The position numbers were made by a program, and so were the translations under genes. Below are positions 9,937 to 17,959 of a stretch of 52,347 nt of DNA, piece after piece; the stretch's first letter is position 1; each line of letters begins with the position of its first letter. Below the pieces are notes generated by a model, which was not told where the DNA came from, made no database searches, and was given only the letters and a program-made list of their open reading frames with translations. The stretch comes from an uncultured Clostridia bacterium (GTDB taxonomy: Bacteria > Bacillota > Clostridia > Lachnospirales > Anaerotignaceae). The stretch covers positions 1 to 52,347 of the forward strand of contig CALCGT010000033.1 in assembly GCA_937901125.1 (NCBI GenBank), read 5' to 3'.

Positions 9937-10491
9937 ATGGATGCAATGAGCAGTATGATTTCTGCAAATCTGAAGCAAATTCGTAAAGAAAAAAAATTAA
10001 GCCTCGACGCAGTGGCTGAAATGACAGGTGTCAGCAAAAGCATGCTGGGGCAGATCGAGAGAGGGGAATCCAGTCCTACGGTTGCGACTCTTTGGAAGAT
10101 TGCCACAGGCTTGCATATTTCTTTTACGGCACTATTAGAAGGAGAAGTTGAGGAGACAAAATTCATGCCCAGAGAGGACCTGCAGGCTCTTCTGAGTGAT
10201 GAAGGACGGTTTCGTTTGTACCCCTTTTTCCCGTATGACGATAGCAGAAGATTTGAAATGCTGTCCATTGAAATGGAACCGGGCTGTCGTTCGGAATCTG
10301 TTCCCCATGAGGAAGGTACAGAAGAATATGTACTTGTTTTTGAAGGAACGATGAAATTAACTGTGGATGGAAATGAATATTTGATCCATGCGGGTGATGG
10401 TATCCGCTATAATGCATCGAAAGCGCATATTTATGAAAACCCCGGCAATGTTCCTTCCAAATTATGTATGGTCATCTATTACAAAAAATAA
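9937..10491 (+). CDS. XRE-family regulator with C-terminal cupin domain
   Basis: 184 residues. Residues about 8-65 form an XRE helix-turn-helix (LKQIRKEKKLSLDAVAEMTG, VSKSMLGQIERGESSPTVATLW). Residues about 105-182 form a single cupin barrel (FEMLSIEMEPGCRSES, HEEGTEEYVLVFEGTM, ADGDGIRYNASKAHIYEN-like end). This domain pair is a common small-molecule-sensing regulator in bacteria. It is first in a probable three-gene unit, 31 bases before the glycyl radical enzyme, so it is the likely local regulator, probably binding the palindrome at 9899-9910 and sensing the substrate or product through the cupin. The effector is unknown. The stop TAA is at 10489-10491. Confidence 0.88.
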   Translation: MDAMSSMISANLKQIRKEKKLSLDAVAEMTGVSKSMLGQIERGESSPTVATLWKIATGLHISFTALLEGEVEETKFMPREDLQALLSDEGRFRLYPFFPYDDSRRFEMLSIEMEPGCRSESVPHEEGTEEYVLVFEGTMKLTVDGNEYLIHAGDGIRYNASKAHIYENPGNVPSKLCMVIYYKK

Positions 10492-10522
10492 ATGTGATTA
10501 GATTGGAAGGATTGGTGAGTTT

Positions 10523-12895
10523 ATGAGCGTTACACCCAGAGTGGAGAAGATCCGTCAGAATTATCTAAATGAAAAACCCCATATTTCTTGCGAAAGAGCA
10601 AGAATCTGGACAGAATCCTTTAAAAGAACAGAAGGTCTACCCCAGCAGATCCGCACAGCACAGGCCTTTTACGATGCTTGTTGTGAACTGCCGGTTACTA
10701 TTTTTGAAGGGGAGCTGGTCGTTGGTGCTAGTGGTGAATTCCGCAGATGCGGTATTCTGACTCCGGAATATGGCTGGAAATGGGTCGATGATGAAATGGA
10801 TGATTTTGCAACCCGTCCTCAGGATCCTTATGATATGACAGATGAACAGAGAGAATTCTGCCGTAAGGAAATTTTCCCTTATTGGGCAGGAAAATCTGTG
10901 GAAGATACTTTCCTGGCACGGGCTTCCGAGGAAACAAATAAGATTGGCGTAGATACAGGCTTCTTGGATACAGACTCCAAATGGCGCGGCGGCATCGGCG
11001 AAATTTCTCCCGACTATGTTGACCAGCTGTTCCCCAAGGGCTTTGGCGGCATCAAGAAAGAAGCCATGGAATATATGGAAGGTCTGAGCGAGACAGAGCC
11101 TGGGGATATGAAGAAACGGGATTTCTACAAATCCATCCTTCTTGTTTGCGATGGCATCATCACTCTGGCAAATCGCTACAGCGAAAAGGCAAAGGAAATG
11201 GCGGCTGCGGAAACAGATGCAGTTAGAAAGGCTGAATTAGAGGAGATTGCCGCAGTCTGTGCTGCTGTTCCCGAAAATCCTCCCACCTCCTTCCGTGAAG
11301 CGATCCAGTTTGTATGGTTCGTGGAACTGGGCGGTATCATCGCGGAAAATCCCCTGGCACTGAATGTTGGTCGTTTTGACCAGTTCATGTATCCATATTA
11401 TAAAGCCGATGAAGAAGCAGGCAAGATCGAATACGATACTGCTTTGGAATTGGTAGAATGCCTGTGGCTGAAGTATTCCGAATGGGTATGGGTCATTTCT
11501 TCCAACACCGCCGGTTTCTTCGCAGGCTATACAAACTTTGAAAATCTGACCGTTGGCGGTACAAAGGCAGACGGTACCAACGGTATCAATACCATTTCCT
11601 ACATGGCAATTCAGGCAACCAAGGAAATTAAAACACATCAGCCCACTTTGAGCTGCCGTATCCAGCCCGATTGCCCTGGGAAATTTATGGAAGCCGTAAC
11701 AGAGTTGGTATCCACAGGCTGTGGCTTCCCTGCCATCCATAGCGACCGCGTGGGCTATCAGATGCTGAGAAATCTGGGCTGTGAACCGGAAGATGCAAAG
11801 GATTGGAACAACTGTGGCTGCGTAGTGCCCCATTCCAGAAAGACCTTCGAATGGACTTCCTCCTGCAACATCAGCTTTACTGCTGCACTGGAGTTTGCCC
11901 TGAACGAAGGTAAGAGCAGATTGACCGGCAGACAGGTGGCTCTGCCTGAAAAAGACCCCAAAACCTTTACATCCTATGAAGAAATCAAAGAGGCTTACTT
12001 CAAACAGTTCTCTTATATGGTAAAACACGGCGTTATCAGCCTGATCACTGCCCAGGAAATCAATCAGAAGAAAGCACCTCGTCCTTTCCTGTCTGCATGT
12101 AATGAATTCTGTCTGAAAAACGGCGCAGATTTGGTTGACGGGGGTGCAAAATATAACATCGGTCCTGTATTCACAGGCTGTGGCCTTGCTGTTACTGCAA
12201 ACTGCTTTGCTGTCATCAAGAAGCTGGTATTTGAAGACAAAGTAACAACTATGTGCGAACTGATCGACGCTTTGAATGCAAACTGGGAAGGCTATGATGA
12301 ATTGCGTGCAAAAGCCCAGGCTGTACCCAAATATGGCAATGACATTGACTATGTAGACAGCATCGCAAAAGAACTGGCTGACTATTACTATCACGATGTA
12401 ACCTCTTATAAAGACTACTATGGTCATACCTTTACAACTGCCTTTATGGGTATCTCCAACTACCTGCCTACAGGCAAGGTGCTGGGGGCTACACCTGATG
12501 GCAGAAAGGCAACAGAACCCATTACTGAAGGGGTATCTCCTTACACTGGCTCCGATACCTCCAGCTGTCTGGCGGCACTGCGTTCCTCCGCAAAGATGGG
12601 ACACGATATCCATGCCGGCGGCACACTGCTGAATCTGCGTTTGAACCATGACTTGGTGGCAACCTCCCGTGGACGGGCAAACCTAGGCGCAATGCTGCAG
12701 TCCTACTTTGCTCTGGGTGGCTTCCACGTACAGTTCAATACGGTTTCCAACGAAGTTCTGAAGGATGCTCAGGCGCATCCCGAAAATTATAAGGATCTGC
12801 TGGTTCGTGTGGCAGGCTACAGCACACAGTTTGTAAACCTGTCCAAGTCTATGCAGGAATCCATCATGGCAAGAAATGCCCATGAATCCTTCTGA
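10523..12895 (+). CDS. Glycyl radical enzyme of unassigned specificity, Cys-Val-Val active site
   Basis: Intact, 790 residues, in the size range of the PFL-like lyase/decarboxylase/synthase superfamily. The glycyl radical loop near the C-terminus reads RVAGYSTQF, with the radical glycine at residue 765. The thiyl cysteine is in NNCGCVVPHS, with Cys433; the two following residues are Val434 and Val435. Dehydratases, choline lyase and many decarboxylases have Cys-x-Glu here, where Glu acts as the general base. The Glu is absent, so a classic radical dehydration is unlikely; synthase-like or other chemistry is possible. The middle contains LTVGGTKADGTNGINTISYM, as in hydroxyphenylacetate decarboxylase and succinate-synthase relatives, but there is no small decarboxylase subunit gene. 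The enzyme is cytosolic, oxygen-sensitive, and activated by the next gene product. Substrate not assignable from sequence alone. Confidence 0.88.
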   Translation: MSVTPRVEKIRQNYLNEKPHISCERARIWTESFKRTEGLPQQIRTAQAFYDACCELPVTIFEGELVVGASGEFRRCGILTPEYGWKWVDDEMDDFATRPQDPYDMTDEQREFCRKEIFPYWAGKSVEDTFLARASEETNKIGVDTGFLDTDSKWRGGIGEISPDYVDQLFPKGFGGIKKEAMEYMEGLSETEPGDMKKRDFYKSILLVCDGIITLANRYSEKAKEMAAAETDAVRKAELEEIAAVCAAVPENPPTSFREAIQFVWFVELGGIIAENPLALNVGRFDQFMYPYYKADEEAGKIEYDTALELVECLWLKYSEWVWVISSNTAGFFAGYTNFENLTVGGTKADGTNGINTISYMAIQATKEIKTHQPTLSCRIQPDCPGKFMEAVTELVSTGCGFPAIHSDRVGYQMLRNLGCEPEDAKDWNNCGCVVPHSRKTFEWTSSCNISFTAALEFALNEGKSRLTGRQVALPEKDPKTFTSYEEIKEAYFKQFSYMVKHGVISLITAQEINQKKAPRPFLSACNEFCLKNGADLVDGGAKYNIGPVFTGCGLAVTANCFAVIKKLVFEDKVTTMCELIDALNANWEGYDELRAKAQAVPKYGNDIDYVDSIAKELADYYYHDVTSYKDYYGHTFTTAFMGISNYLPTGKVLGATPDGRKATEPITEGVSPYTGSDTSSCLAALRSSAKMGHDIHAGGTLLNLRLNHDLVATSRGRANLGAMLQSYFALGGFHVQFNTVSNEVLKDAQAHPENYKDLLVRVAGYSTQFVNLSKSMQESIMARNAHESF

Positions 12896-12933
12896 TACAT
12901 CGCTGTTTTGTTTGAAAAATGGAAGGTGGAGGA

Positions 12934-13833
12934 ATGATGTCTGTGAAAGGGTATCTGATGCAGTTACAGCCCTTTTCCGTCAATGATGGGGATGGCATCC
13001 GAACAACGATTTTTTTGCCGGGATGCCCCTTGCGCTGCAAATGGTGCGCCAATCCGGAAGGCTTTCAGCAAGCCCCTTTGGTTGGGTTTTATCACAGGCT
13101 TTGCATTGGCTGCGGTGCCTGCGCAAAGGCTTGCACCAAAGGAATTGGGATCGACCTGAATCAGGAACGGGAAAAATGTATCAGCTGCGGTGCTTGTGTG
13201 GAGGCTTGCCCCAAAGGTGCCAGAAAACAGCTGGTCTCCTATACGCATGCGGATCAAATCATTGCCGATGCGGAGAAGCATAGCATGTTTTATCAGGCAT
13301 CCGGCGGTGGCATCACCTTTTCCGGAGGGGAGGCAACTTCTCAGCCAGAACTTTTGGATTATCTGAGCAAACGCCTGTATGACATGGGCTTCAGTTTAGC
13401 CATTGAAACCTGCGGATGGTTTGATTTTGACAGGGTATTGCCTATTTTGAAACGAATGGACTTGATTTTCATGGACTTGAAGCACATGGACAGTCAGATC
13501 CATCAGAAATTCACAGGAGTACCCAATGAAAAGATTCTGGAAAATATGAAGCGCCTGCGAGGAACGGGCGCAGAGATCGTGATTCGTATCCCTGTGATCG
13601 AAGGGGTCAATGCCACGGAAGAAAATATTCGGAAAAGCGCCATGTTCGTAAAAGAGCATTTGCCAAAGGCAAAAATGGAGCTGCTGCCATATCATAAATT
13701 CGGTTTTGGAAAATATGAGGCTTTGGGGCTCCCTTTGTCTGCGGATGAATTTGCAACACCATCAAAAGAGAGAATGGAACGGTTTTTTGAGATTCTTTCA
13801 GATGCTGGTGTAGAAAGAGTTGAATATCGTTAA
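12934..13833 (+). CDS. Glycyl radical enzyme activating enzyme (radical SAM, two extra Fe-S clusters)
   Basis: About 299 residues. Start is uncertain between ATG 12934 and ATG 12937; both follow AAGGTGGAGG. The radical SAM motif CPLRCKWC (CX3CX2C) is near residue 30, preceded by NDGDGIRTTIFLPG, typical of PFL-activase relatives. Two ferredoxin-like clusters follow (CIGCGACAKAC and CISCGACVEAC), as in activases of dehydratases and decarboxylases rather than the minimal PFL activase. GGGITFSGGEA is the SAM-binding GGE region. It would abstract hydrogen from Gly765 of the upstream enzyme using 5'-deoxyadenosyl radical. It lies 38 bases after that gene and ends just before a strong terminator, so the two are co-transcribed. 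Confidence 0.92.
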   Translation: MMSVKGYLMQLQPFSVNDGDGIRTTIFLPGCPLRCKWCANPEGFQQAPLVGFYHRLCIGCGACAKACTKGIGIDLNQEREKCISCGACVEACPKGARKQLVSYTHADQIIADAEKHSMFYQASGGGITFSGGEATSQPELLDYLSKRLYDMGFSLAIETCGWFDFDRVLPILKRMDLIFMDLKHMDSQIHQKFTGVPNEKILENMKRLRGTGAEIVIRIPVIEGVNATEENIRKSAMFVKEHLPKAKMELLPYHKFGFGKYEALGLPLSADEFATPSKERMERFFEILSDAGVERVEYR

Positions 13834-13852
13834 GGGAATATCGTTGATATCA

Positions 13853-13884
13853 CCACCTGGACAGGAATGTCCAGGTGGTTTTTA
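13853..13884 (+). terminator. Terminator of the glycyl radical enzyme operon
   Basis: A perfect 10-bp stem CCACCTGGAC (13853-13862) pairs with GTCCAGGTGG (13869-13878), with a 6-base loop and a following TTTTT. It may also serve the converging ABC permease gene whose 3' end lies 70 bases further on the minus strand. Confidence 0.9.
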
Positions 13885-13952
13885 TATGAAACCATATTGA
13901 ATATCCAGCATTTTATGGCAGTAGAATCGGAAATGCGGAAAGAAAGGCTTCT

Positions 13953-14054
13953 TCACCATTTGGTAAACCGGTTTTCCAGCAAGGCGATGGCCTGATACAT
14001 CACCGCTGCCAGGATGGCAAGGATGATGACACTCATCATGACCCAATCCAGTTT
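13953..14054 (-). pseudogene. ABC transporter permease (SsuC/TauC type), detached C-terminal fragment
   Basis: On the minus strand the codons just after the AGTTT core read LDWVMMSVIILAILAAVMYQ and end in LLENRFTKW, followed by TGA (complement of 13953-13955). This is the last membrane segment and tail of a SsuC/ThiX-like permease. The matching N-terminal ~239 residues lie 13.9 kb away at 27983-28704, same strand, ending in GGQVFK. Joining the two at the common AGTTT gives one continuous frame of about 272 residues, the usual family length. The fragment has no start of its own and was separated by insertion of the element at 14050-27987. Confidence 0.9.
14050..14054. other. attL core of the integrated element
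   Basis: AGTTT shared with 27983-27987. To the left is permease coding sequence, to the right element DNA (GAATATCTGCACACAC). Flanking bases around the two cores are only partly alike, as expected for serine-integrase sites, where the shared core is very short. The exact crossover dinucleotide inside AGTTT cannot be fixed. Confidence 0.75.
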
Positions 14055-14224
14055 GAATATCTGCACACACTCACAGAAAAGACGAAGAAGCAAGTGATCG
14101 TAGGTTCATGCTGCCTTTCTGCGGTTAAGGGACCGTTTCCTCTTGCTGAAAAACGTAGAGATTGTACACACAAAGCCTGCAAAACTATGGTATGATAAAA
14201 ACCAGATAGTATATCGCCATAACA

Positions 14225-14274
14225 TCTATAAAATTGACATATTTCACTGGATTATTTGCCTATATTTGAAATAG
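14225..14274 (+). promoter_or_regulatory. Upstream region of the kinase gene, repeated at 16726-16775
   Basis: The segment contains CTATAAAATTGACATATT and TTGCCTATATTTG, 40-90 bases before the histidine kinase start. A similar 50-base block occurs at 16726-16775 (CTATAAAACTGACACATT, then ATGCCTATCGGTC), upstream of the small membrane protein genes. Both contain a TTGACA-like hexamer with a TATATT or TATCGG about 21 bases later, long for a standard promoter, which would suit an activator-dependent promoter. A shared response-regulator site is possible but not shown. Confidence 0.35.
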
Positions 14275-14310
14275 TATGTCAGCTGCAATATCAGTAAAGG
14301 AGTGAAAAAT

Positions 14311-15284
14311 ATGCTGCGAATGGAGATCGCTTTATTCCTGATTCTTGCCTTTGTAGCTTTTGTTTATTTTTCCGCCGGACGGAAGCATACGCCCCTGCAC
14401 AAAACATTTTCCGTCTTGCTGATCGCAATGCTGGTCCATCTGGTATTTGACGCAGCGACGATCTATGAGGTTTGCCATTGGCGCGGCCCTTGCCATTGAG
14501 GTATGTGTGTCTCTTCTGCAAGGTGCGAATCCCACCTGGCTTATCAGTGGCATGGGATTGACATTGATGACCCTGTCCTTCTATCTGATCCTGGAAAATC
14601 CCGATATCCTTCGGGCAGAACTGACAGAACAGAAAATGTCCATGCTGTATCTGAAAAGTCAGGTGAATCCTCATTTTCTTTATAATACTCTGGATACCAT
14701 CCGTATTCAGGCCCAGCTGAATGACGAAAAACAGGTGGCGAACCTTTTGATGCGATTGGTGGATTTCTTTCGACTGAGCGTAAAGGTGGATCGGCAGATG
14801 GTAGCACTGGATGATGAACTGGAACTGCTGGAGGCTTATATGGAGCTGATGTGCTACCGATATCCGGAGCTGGTATGCAACTATGATATCGACCTGGATT
14901 TGGGCGGCGTTCTGGTTCCCAACTTCATCCTGCAGCCTATTGTGGAAAACAGCCTGCTCCACGGGCTGAAAAACAAAGGCTATCGGGGCGAGGTGTATTG
15001 TGGCACAAAAATCGGAGCAGCAAGACGACCGCATGGAAATTCGGGTGACCGATACGGGCAGCGGCTTTGCCGAGGGGACAAAGGGAAAGATTGAAGAACT
15101 GCTCCTGCACTATGACAAACAGGCACCAAAGCTGGAAGGCAACAGCATCGGCATTTTAAATGTGCAGAAGCGGATCAAGCTGCTCTGCGGTCGGGACTGT
15201 GGCTTGTGGTACACTGAAAATACAGCGGGCGGTCTGACTGCCCATCTGCTGCTGCCCATCATCGAGGAGGTGGAAGAAAAATGA
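14311..15284 (+). pseudogene. LytS/YesM-type sensor histidine kinase, broken
   Basis: Three frames are needed. The first (14311 to about 14460) encodes two N-terminal membrane segments (ALFLILAFVAFVYF, LLIAMLVHLVFDA). The second (from about 14460) resumes with another membrane segment (GMGLTLMTLSFYLIL) and the His_kinase domain NPHFLYNTLDTIRIQA with the phosphorylated histidine, then PNFILQPIVENSLLHG, the N box. A one-base shift near 14990 leads to the third (to 15284), with RVTDTGSGF (G1) and GIGILN-like NSIGILNVQKRI (G2). The membrane domain is too short for a normal six- or seven-helix sensor, so an internal deletion accompanies the first shift. The stop overlaps the response regulator start (ATGA at 15281). 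Not functional as read. Confidence 0.82.
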
Positions 15285-16042
15285 AGAAGCTAAGAGTATT
15301 GCTGGTGGATGATGAGATCATGATCCGAGAGGGCTTCAAGCGTCTGTTCGACTGGGAAGCCCACGACTGTGAAGTTGTGGGGGAAGCCGCTGATGGCGTG
15401 GAGGCTCTGGCTCGGATCGACACCCTCCGCCCGGATATCGTCATCATGGATATTAACATCCCCATTATGAGCGGATTAAAGGTCATCCAGCTCAGCCGCA
15501 TCAAACACCCCCAGATCGCCTATGTGATTGTGTCGGGTTATGATGATTTTTCTTATTGCCAGCAGGCATTGCGGCTGCAGATTACAGACTATATCCTTAA
15601 TCCTGTGAACTACGAGGAATTTGGGACTTGCATCGATAATCTGAAAATCTCTTTGTTTGAACAGCGGATAGCCATTGCAGAGGAGCCGAAGGAGCAGGAG
15701 GAACGTGTCATCACGGGCATCACTCGGTGTCTGCAGGAGCATCTGGCGGAGGAAGTCAGCCTCTCTGTTCTGGCAGAGGAATTCCACCTGAACCCCCAGT
15801 ATATCAGCCAGCTTTTTAAGAACGAGATCGGTGTGGACTTTCTGGCTTATCTGACCAATATCCGTATGGAAAAAGCCAAAAAGCTTCTGCTCGCCACCTC
15901 TTTTTCCGTGGCGGAGATCGCAGAACGGGCGGGCTATGGGGATTATCTGGTGTTTACCAAGGCGTTCAAAAAAGCGGAGTCAGTACCGCAGAGAGTTTTT
16001 GGACGGAGGAGAAACGAAAAGACGATAAATCAGAAACCATAG
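15281..16042 (+). CDS. AraC-type response regulator (YesN family), C-terminus frameshifted
   Basis: 253 residues. Residues 1-120 form a receiver domain (LLVDDEIMIREG, DIVIMDINIPIMSG with the phospho-acceptor Asp, IVSGYDDFSYCQQA). The switch lysine position (usually KPV) reads LNPVNYEE, so Asn replaces the conserved Lys. Residues about 150-245 form an AraC helix-turn-helix (LSVLAEEFHLNPQYISQLFK, FSVAEIAERAGYGDYLVFTKAFKK). The last 25 residues do not fit. An alternative frame near 15980 gives QYRREFLDGGETKRR and a stop, the usual AraC ending, so a small indel lies there. With the kinase broken and the lysine changed, phosphorelay signalling is doubtful; DNA binding may remain. Confidence 0.82.
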   Translation: MKKLRVLLVDDEIMIREGFKRLFDWEAHDCEVVGEAADGVEALARIDTLRPDIVIMDINIPIMSGLKVIQLSRIKHPQIAYVIVSGYDDFSYCQQALRLQITDYILNPVNYEEFGTCIDNLKISLFEQRIAIAEEPKEQEERVITGITRCLQEHLAEEVSLSVLAEEFHLNPQYISQLFKNEIGVDFLAYLTNIRMEKAKKLLLATSFSVAEIAERAGYGDYLVFTKAFKKAESVPQRVFGRRRNEKTINQKP

Positions 16043-16059
16043 AAAGGTGTGAATGAGGT

Positions 16060-16515
16060 ATGAAAACAATATGTGGAGCAGATTGCAGCAAATGCAGCAT
16101 GAAGGAAACGTGTAAGGGATGTGTGAAAACAGAGGGGCATCCTTTTGGGGGAACGTGTGTCGTGGCCACATGCTGTCAAAATAGGGAATATCAATACTGT
16201 TCTGATTGTACAGAAACTGTCTGCCAGTGCAAGGCACAGCTGATACAGGAATTCAATGCCTTAGGGATCGAAGACATGTCCCGGGTGACAGAGCTTTATT
16301 CGTTACAGGGTTCCTTTATCAATCTGGAATATCCCCTTCCCGGCGGACAGCGTGTAAAGTTCTGGAAGGACAACGATATTTACTTAGGAACCCAGCTGCC
16401 GAAAAATAACAGTGATCGATGCTATGGACTCACTGCCAATGAGGAGTATCTTTTGGTATGCGAATACGGAGAAAATGGAGCAGACCGGCAAATCGTTGCC
16501 TTCAAAAAAAGATGA
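16060..16515 (+). CDS. DUF3795-type cysteine-rich protein
   Basis: 151 residues, 17 bases after the response regulator. The N-terminal 65 residues are full of cysteines (CGADCSKCSMKETCKGC, CCQNREYQYCSDCTETVCQC), the pattern of DUF3795 proteins, which probably bind zinc or an Fe-S cluster. The C-terminal half (LEYPLPGGQRVKFWKDNDIYL, GLTANEEYLLVCEY) has no recognised motif and may be a separate small beta-rich domain. No signal peptide, so cytosolic. Ribosome site GTGTGAATGAGGT is weak. Function unknown; the neighbours (signalling genes, small membrane proteins) do not suggest one. Confidence 0.7.
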   Translation: MKTICGADCSKCSMKETCKGCVKTEGHPFGGTCVVATCCQNREYQYCSDCTETVCQCKAQLIQEFNALGIEDMSRVTELYSLQGSFINLEYPLPGGQRVKFWKDNDIYLGTQLPKNNSDRCYGLTANEEYLLVCEYGENGADRQIVAFKKR

Positions 16516-16842
16516 AATGACAAATGGAATCTATGGAGGTAACTTTTGTTTTATGGCGCAGGGACTGTCGGAAAAAGAAGGGACAGGCAGAATGGATATC
16601 TCCGCGGAGTTTGAAATATCCTGACAGAACAAGGCGTGGTTTCCATTTTATATACATAATTGCAGAAAGGTCGGACGCAGAGCCAGGCTGGAAAAGAGAA
16701 CTCTGCGTTTTGTTTTGCCTGCTAACCTATAAAACTGACACATTCTTCTGCAAAATATGCCTATCGGTCAAAAGGAAGCTTTTATAAAATATAAGAAAAT
16801 AAATATAAGAAAATAGGAACACGGAGAGGATTTGATACAGAA
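16516..16842. other. Non-coding gap with a repeated regulatory block
   Basis: No gene can be supported in these 327 bases. Short frames (for example from 16524) have no recognisable features. The stretch contains the second copy of the regulatory block described at 14225-14274 (16726-16775) and ends in the AT-rich leader of the next gene, whose ribosome site GGAGAGGA lies at 16823-16830. Confidence 0.5.
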
Positions 16843-17046
16843 ATGGAAAACGAACATACTACATCCACGCTGTTGAACTGTGCCGGTGCCCTGATGGCTT
16901 TGTCCGGCATCTTGATGGCTGTGTGTGCAGGGTTTACCTACGGCGGCATCCTATGGGCGGCGGCATCTTGCTTGTTCTTTGCCTCCTATCAGTTTAGACT
17001 GGCAGAAAACAAAAACAACGAAGCAGAGGAATCTGAAGAGGAATGA
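16843..17046 (+). CDS. Small two-helix membrane protein
   Basis: 67 residues with two hydrophobic segments (LLNCAGALMALSGILMAVCA and GGILWAAASCLFFASYQF) and a charged tail of Asn, Lys and Glu ending EAEESEEE. The ribosome site GGAGAGGA lies 12 bases upstream. It lies 13 bases before a gene for a larger membrane protein (17060), and the two are probably co-transcribed. No known family was recognised. Membrane location is predicted from hydrophobicity only. Confidence 0.6.
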   Translation: MENEHTTSTLLNCAGALMALSGILMAVCAGFTYGGILWAAASCLFFASYQFRLAENKNNEAEESEEE

Positions 17047-17059
17047 AGGAGAAAATCAT

Positions 17060-17432
17060 ATGAAAAATCTGGATACCATTCAAAAAGCGTTTAAGATATT
17101 TATGACTTTGTCTCGAGTTGCCATGATCTTGTCCTTTATTTGGGGGGGGGGTGACGCTAGCAGGTTTATTCTGCGCCATCGTCTGGTATTCCGGCGGCAC
17201 AGTAATGGGAATGAGCCAGGAAACGCTGCTCTCCTTCCCTTTGCACATCGCACCAAACCAAATGCTGGGTATACTGCTTTCTGATATGATATTTGCCTTG
17301 ACAAATGGCGTTCTTCTGCTGTTCGCATTCTGCTATTTCAAGGCGGAGCTGGAAGAAAGCCATGCCTATGATATTTCAGTTGGTCCTTTATGGAATATGG
17401 CTGCGAAAGAAAGATGCGGAAAGGAACAGTGA
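17060..17432 (+). pseudogene. DUF2975-like membrane protein, frameshift at a run of ten G
   Basis: The start at 17060 follows GAAGGAGAAAATC. The first frame reads MKNLDTIQKAFKIFMTLSRV and one membrane segment (VAMILSFIWGG), then hits a run of ten G at 17142-17151. With nine G the frame continues into VTLAGLFCAIVWYSGG, a middle loop, and a second strong membrane stretch (SDMIFALTNGVLLLFAFCYF), ending at 17432. The restored product, about 124 residues, resembles the N-terminal half of DUF2975 membrane proteins but its tail (SHAYDISVGPLW) diverges and is short. The G run could be a sequencing artefact, a real lesion, or a slippage switch. Function unknown. Confidence 0.6.
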
Positions 17433-17438
17433 CAGACC

Positions 17439-17951
17439 ATGAAACCAAACGCAATTGTATACACATCAAACACCGGTTTTACCGAACAGTATGCCAAACC
17501 ACTGGGGGAAAAGACAGGCTTGCCCGTATACCTACTTTCCGAAGCAGGAAAGGAAGTATCCTCGGGAAGCAGCATCCTCTATCTGGGCTGGATCATGGCA
17601 GGCAAAGTGCAGGGCTATGAAAAAGCAGCAAAGGAATATCATGTGGAAGCTGTCTGTGGTGTAGGCATGGGGGCTACCGGTTCTCAGCTGCAGGAATTGC
17701 AGAAAGCTACCGGTTTCCCCGTCAGCCTTCCTGTTTTTACTCTGCAGGGTGGCTTTGATATGAGCAGGCTCCACGGTGTTTATAAATTGATGATGCCCGT
17801 GATGGTGAAAACAGCTGGAAAGGATCTGGCGGAGAAAAAGGACCGAACCCCTGGCGAGGATGTCATGCTGGAACTGCTGACCCATGGGGCCAGCTGTGTC
17901 AGCGAGGAAAATCTGACGGACTTGCTGGAATGGTACAGGAAGGAGGCCTGA
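17439..17951 (+). CDS. Flavodoxin-like protein
   Basis: 170 residues, 6 bases after the preceding frame. The opening AIVYTSNTGFTEQYAKPLGEKTG has the flavodoxin phosphate-binding loop pattern (S-N-T-G-F-T), and LYLGWIMAGKVQGYEKA matches the second FMN-loop region. The C-terminal part (GFDMSRLHGVYKLMMPVMVKTA) is common in flavodoxin-domain proteins of Clostridia related to protoporphyrinogen oxidase HemG. It probably binds FMN and acts as a cytosolic redox protein; substrate and partner are unknown. The stop is followed after 8 bases by the acetyltransferase gene with AGGAGG overlapping its stop, suggesting one transcript. Confidence 0.75.
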   Translation: MKPNAIVYTSNTGFTEQYAKPLGEKTGLPVYLLSEAGKEVSSGSSILYLGWIMAGKVQGYEKAAKEYHVEAVCGVGMGATGSQLQELQKATGFPVSLPVFTLQGGFDMSRLHGVYKLMMPVMVKTAGKDLAEKKDRTPGEDVMLELLTHGASCVSEENLTDLLEWYRKEA

Positions 17952-17959
17952 GGAGGAAA

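Noticed and set aside
11237..12649. A 470-residue open frame on the minus strand
   Set aside because: Antisense to the glycyl radical enzyme gene, whose catalytic motifs are intact. No ribosome site or family signature.
13882..14070. A 62-residue open frame on the minus strand
   Set aside because: Another frame of the same DNA encodes the clear ABC permease tail (LDWVMMSVII), which explains the sequence better.
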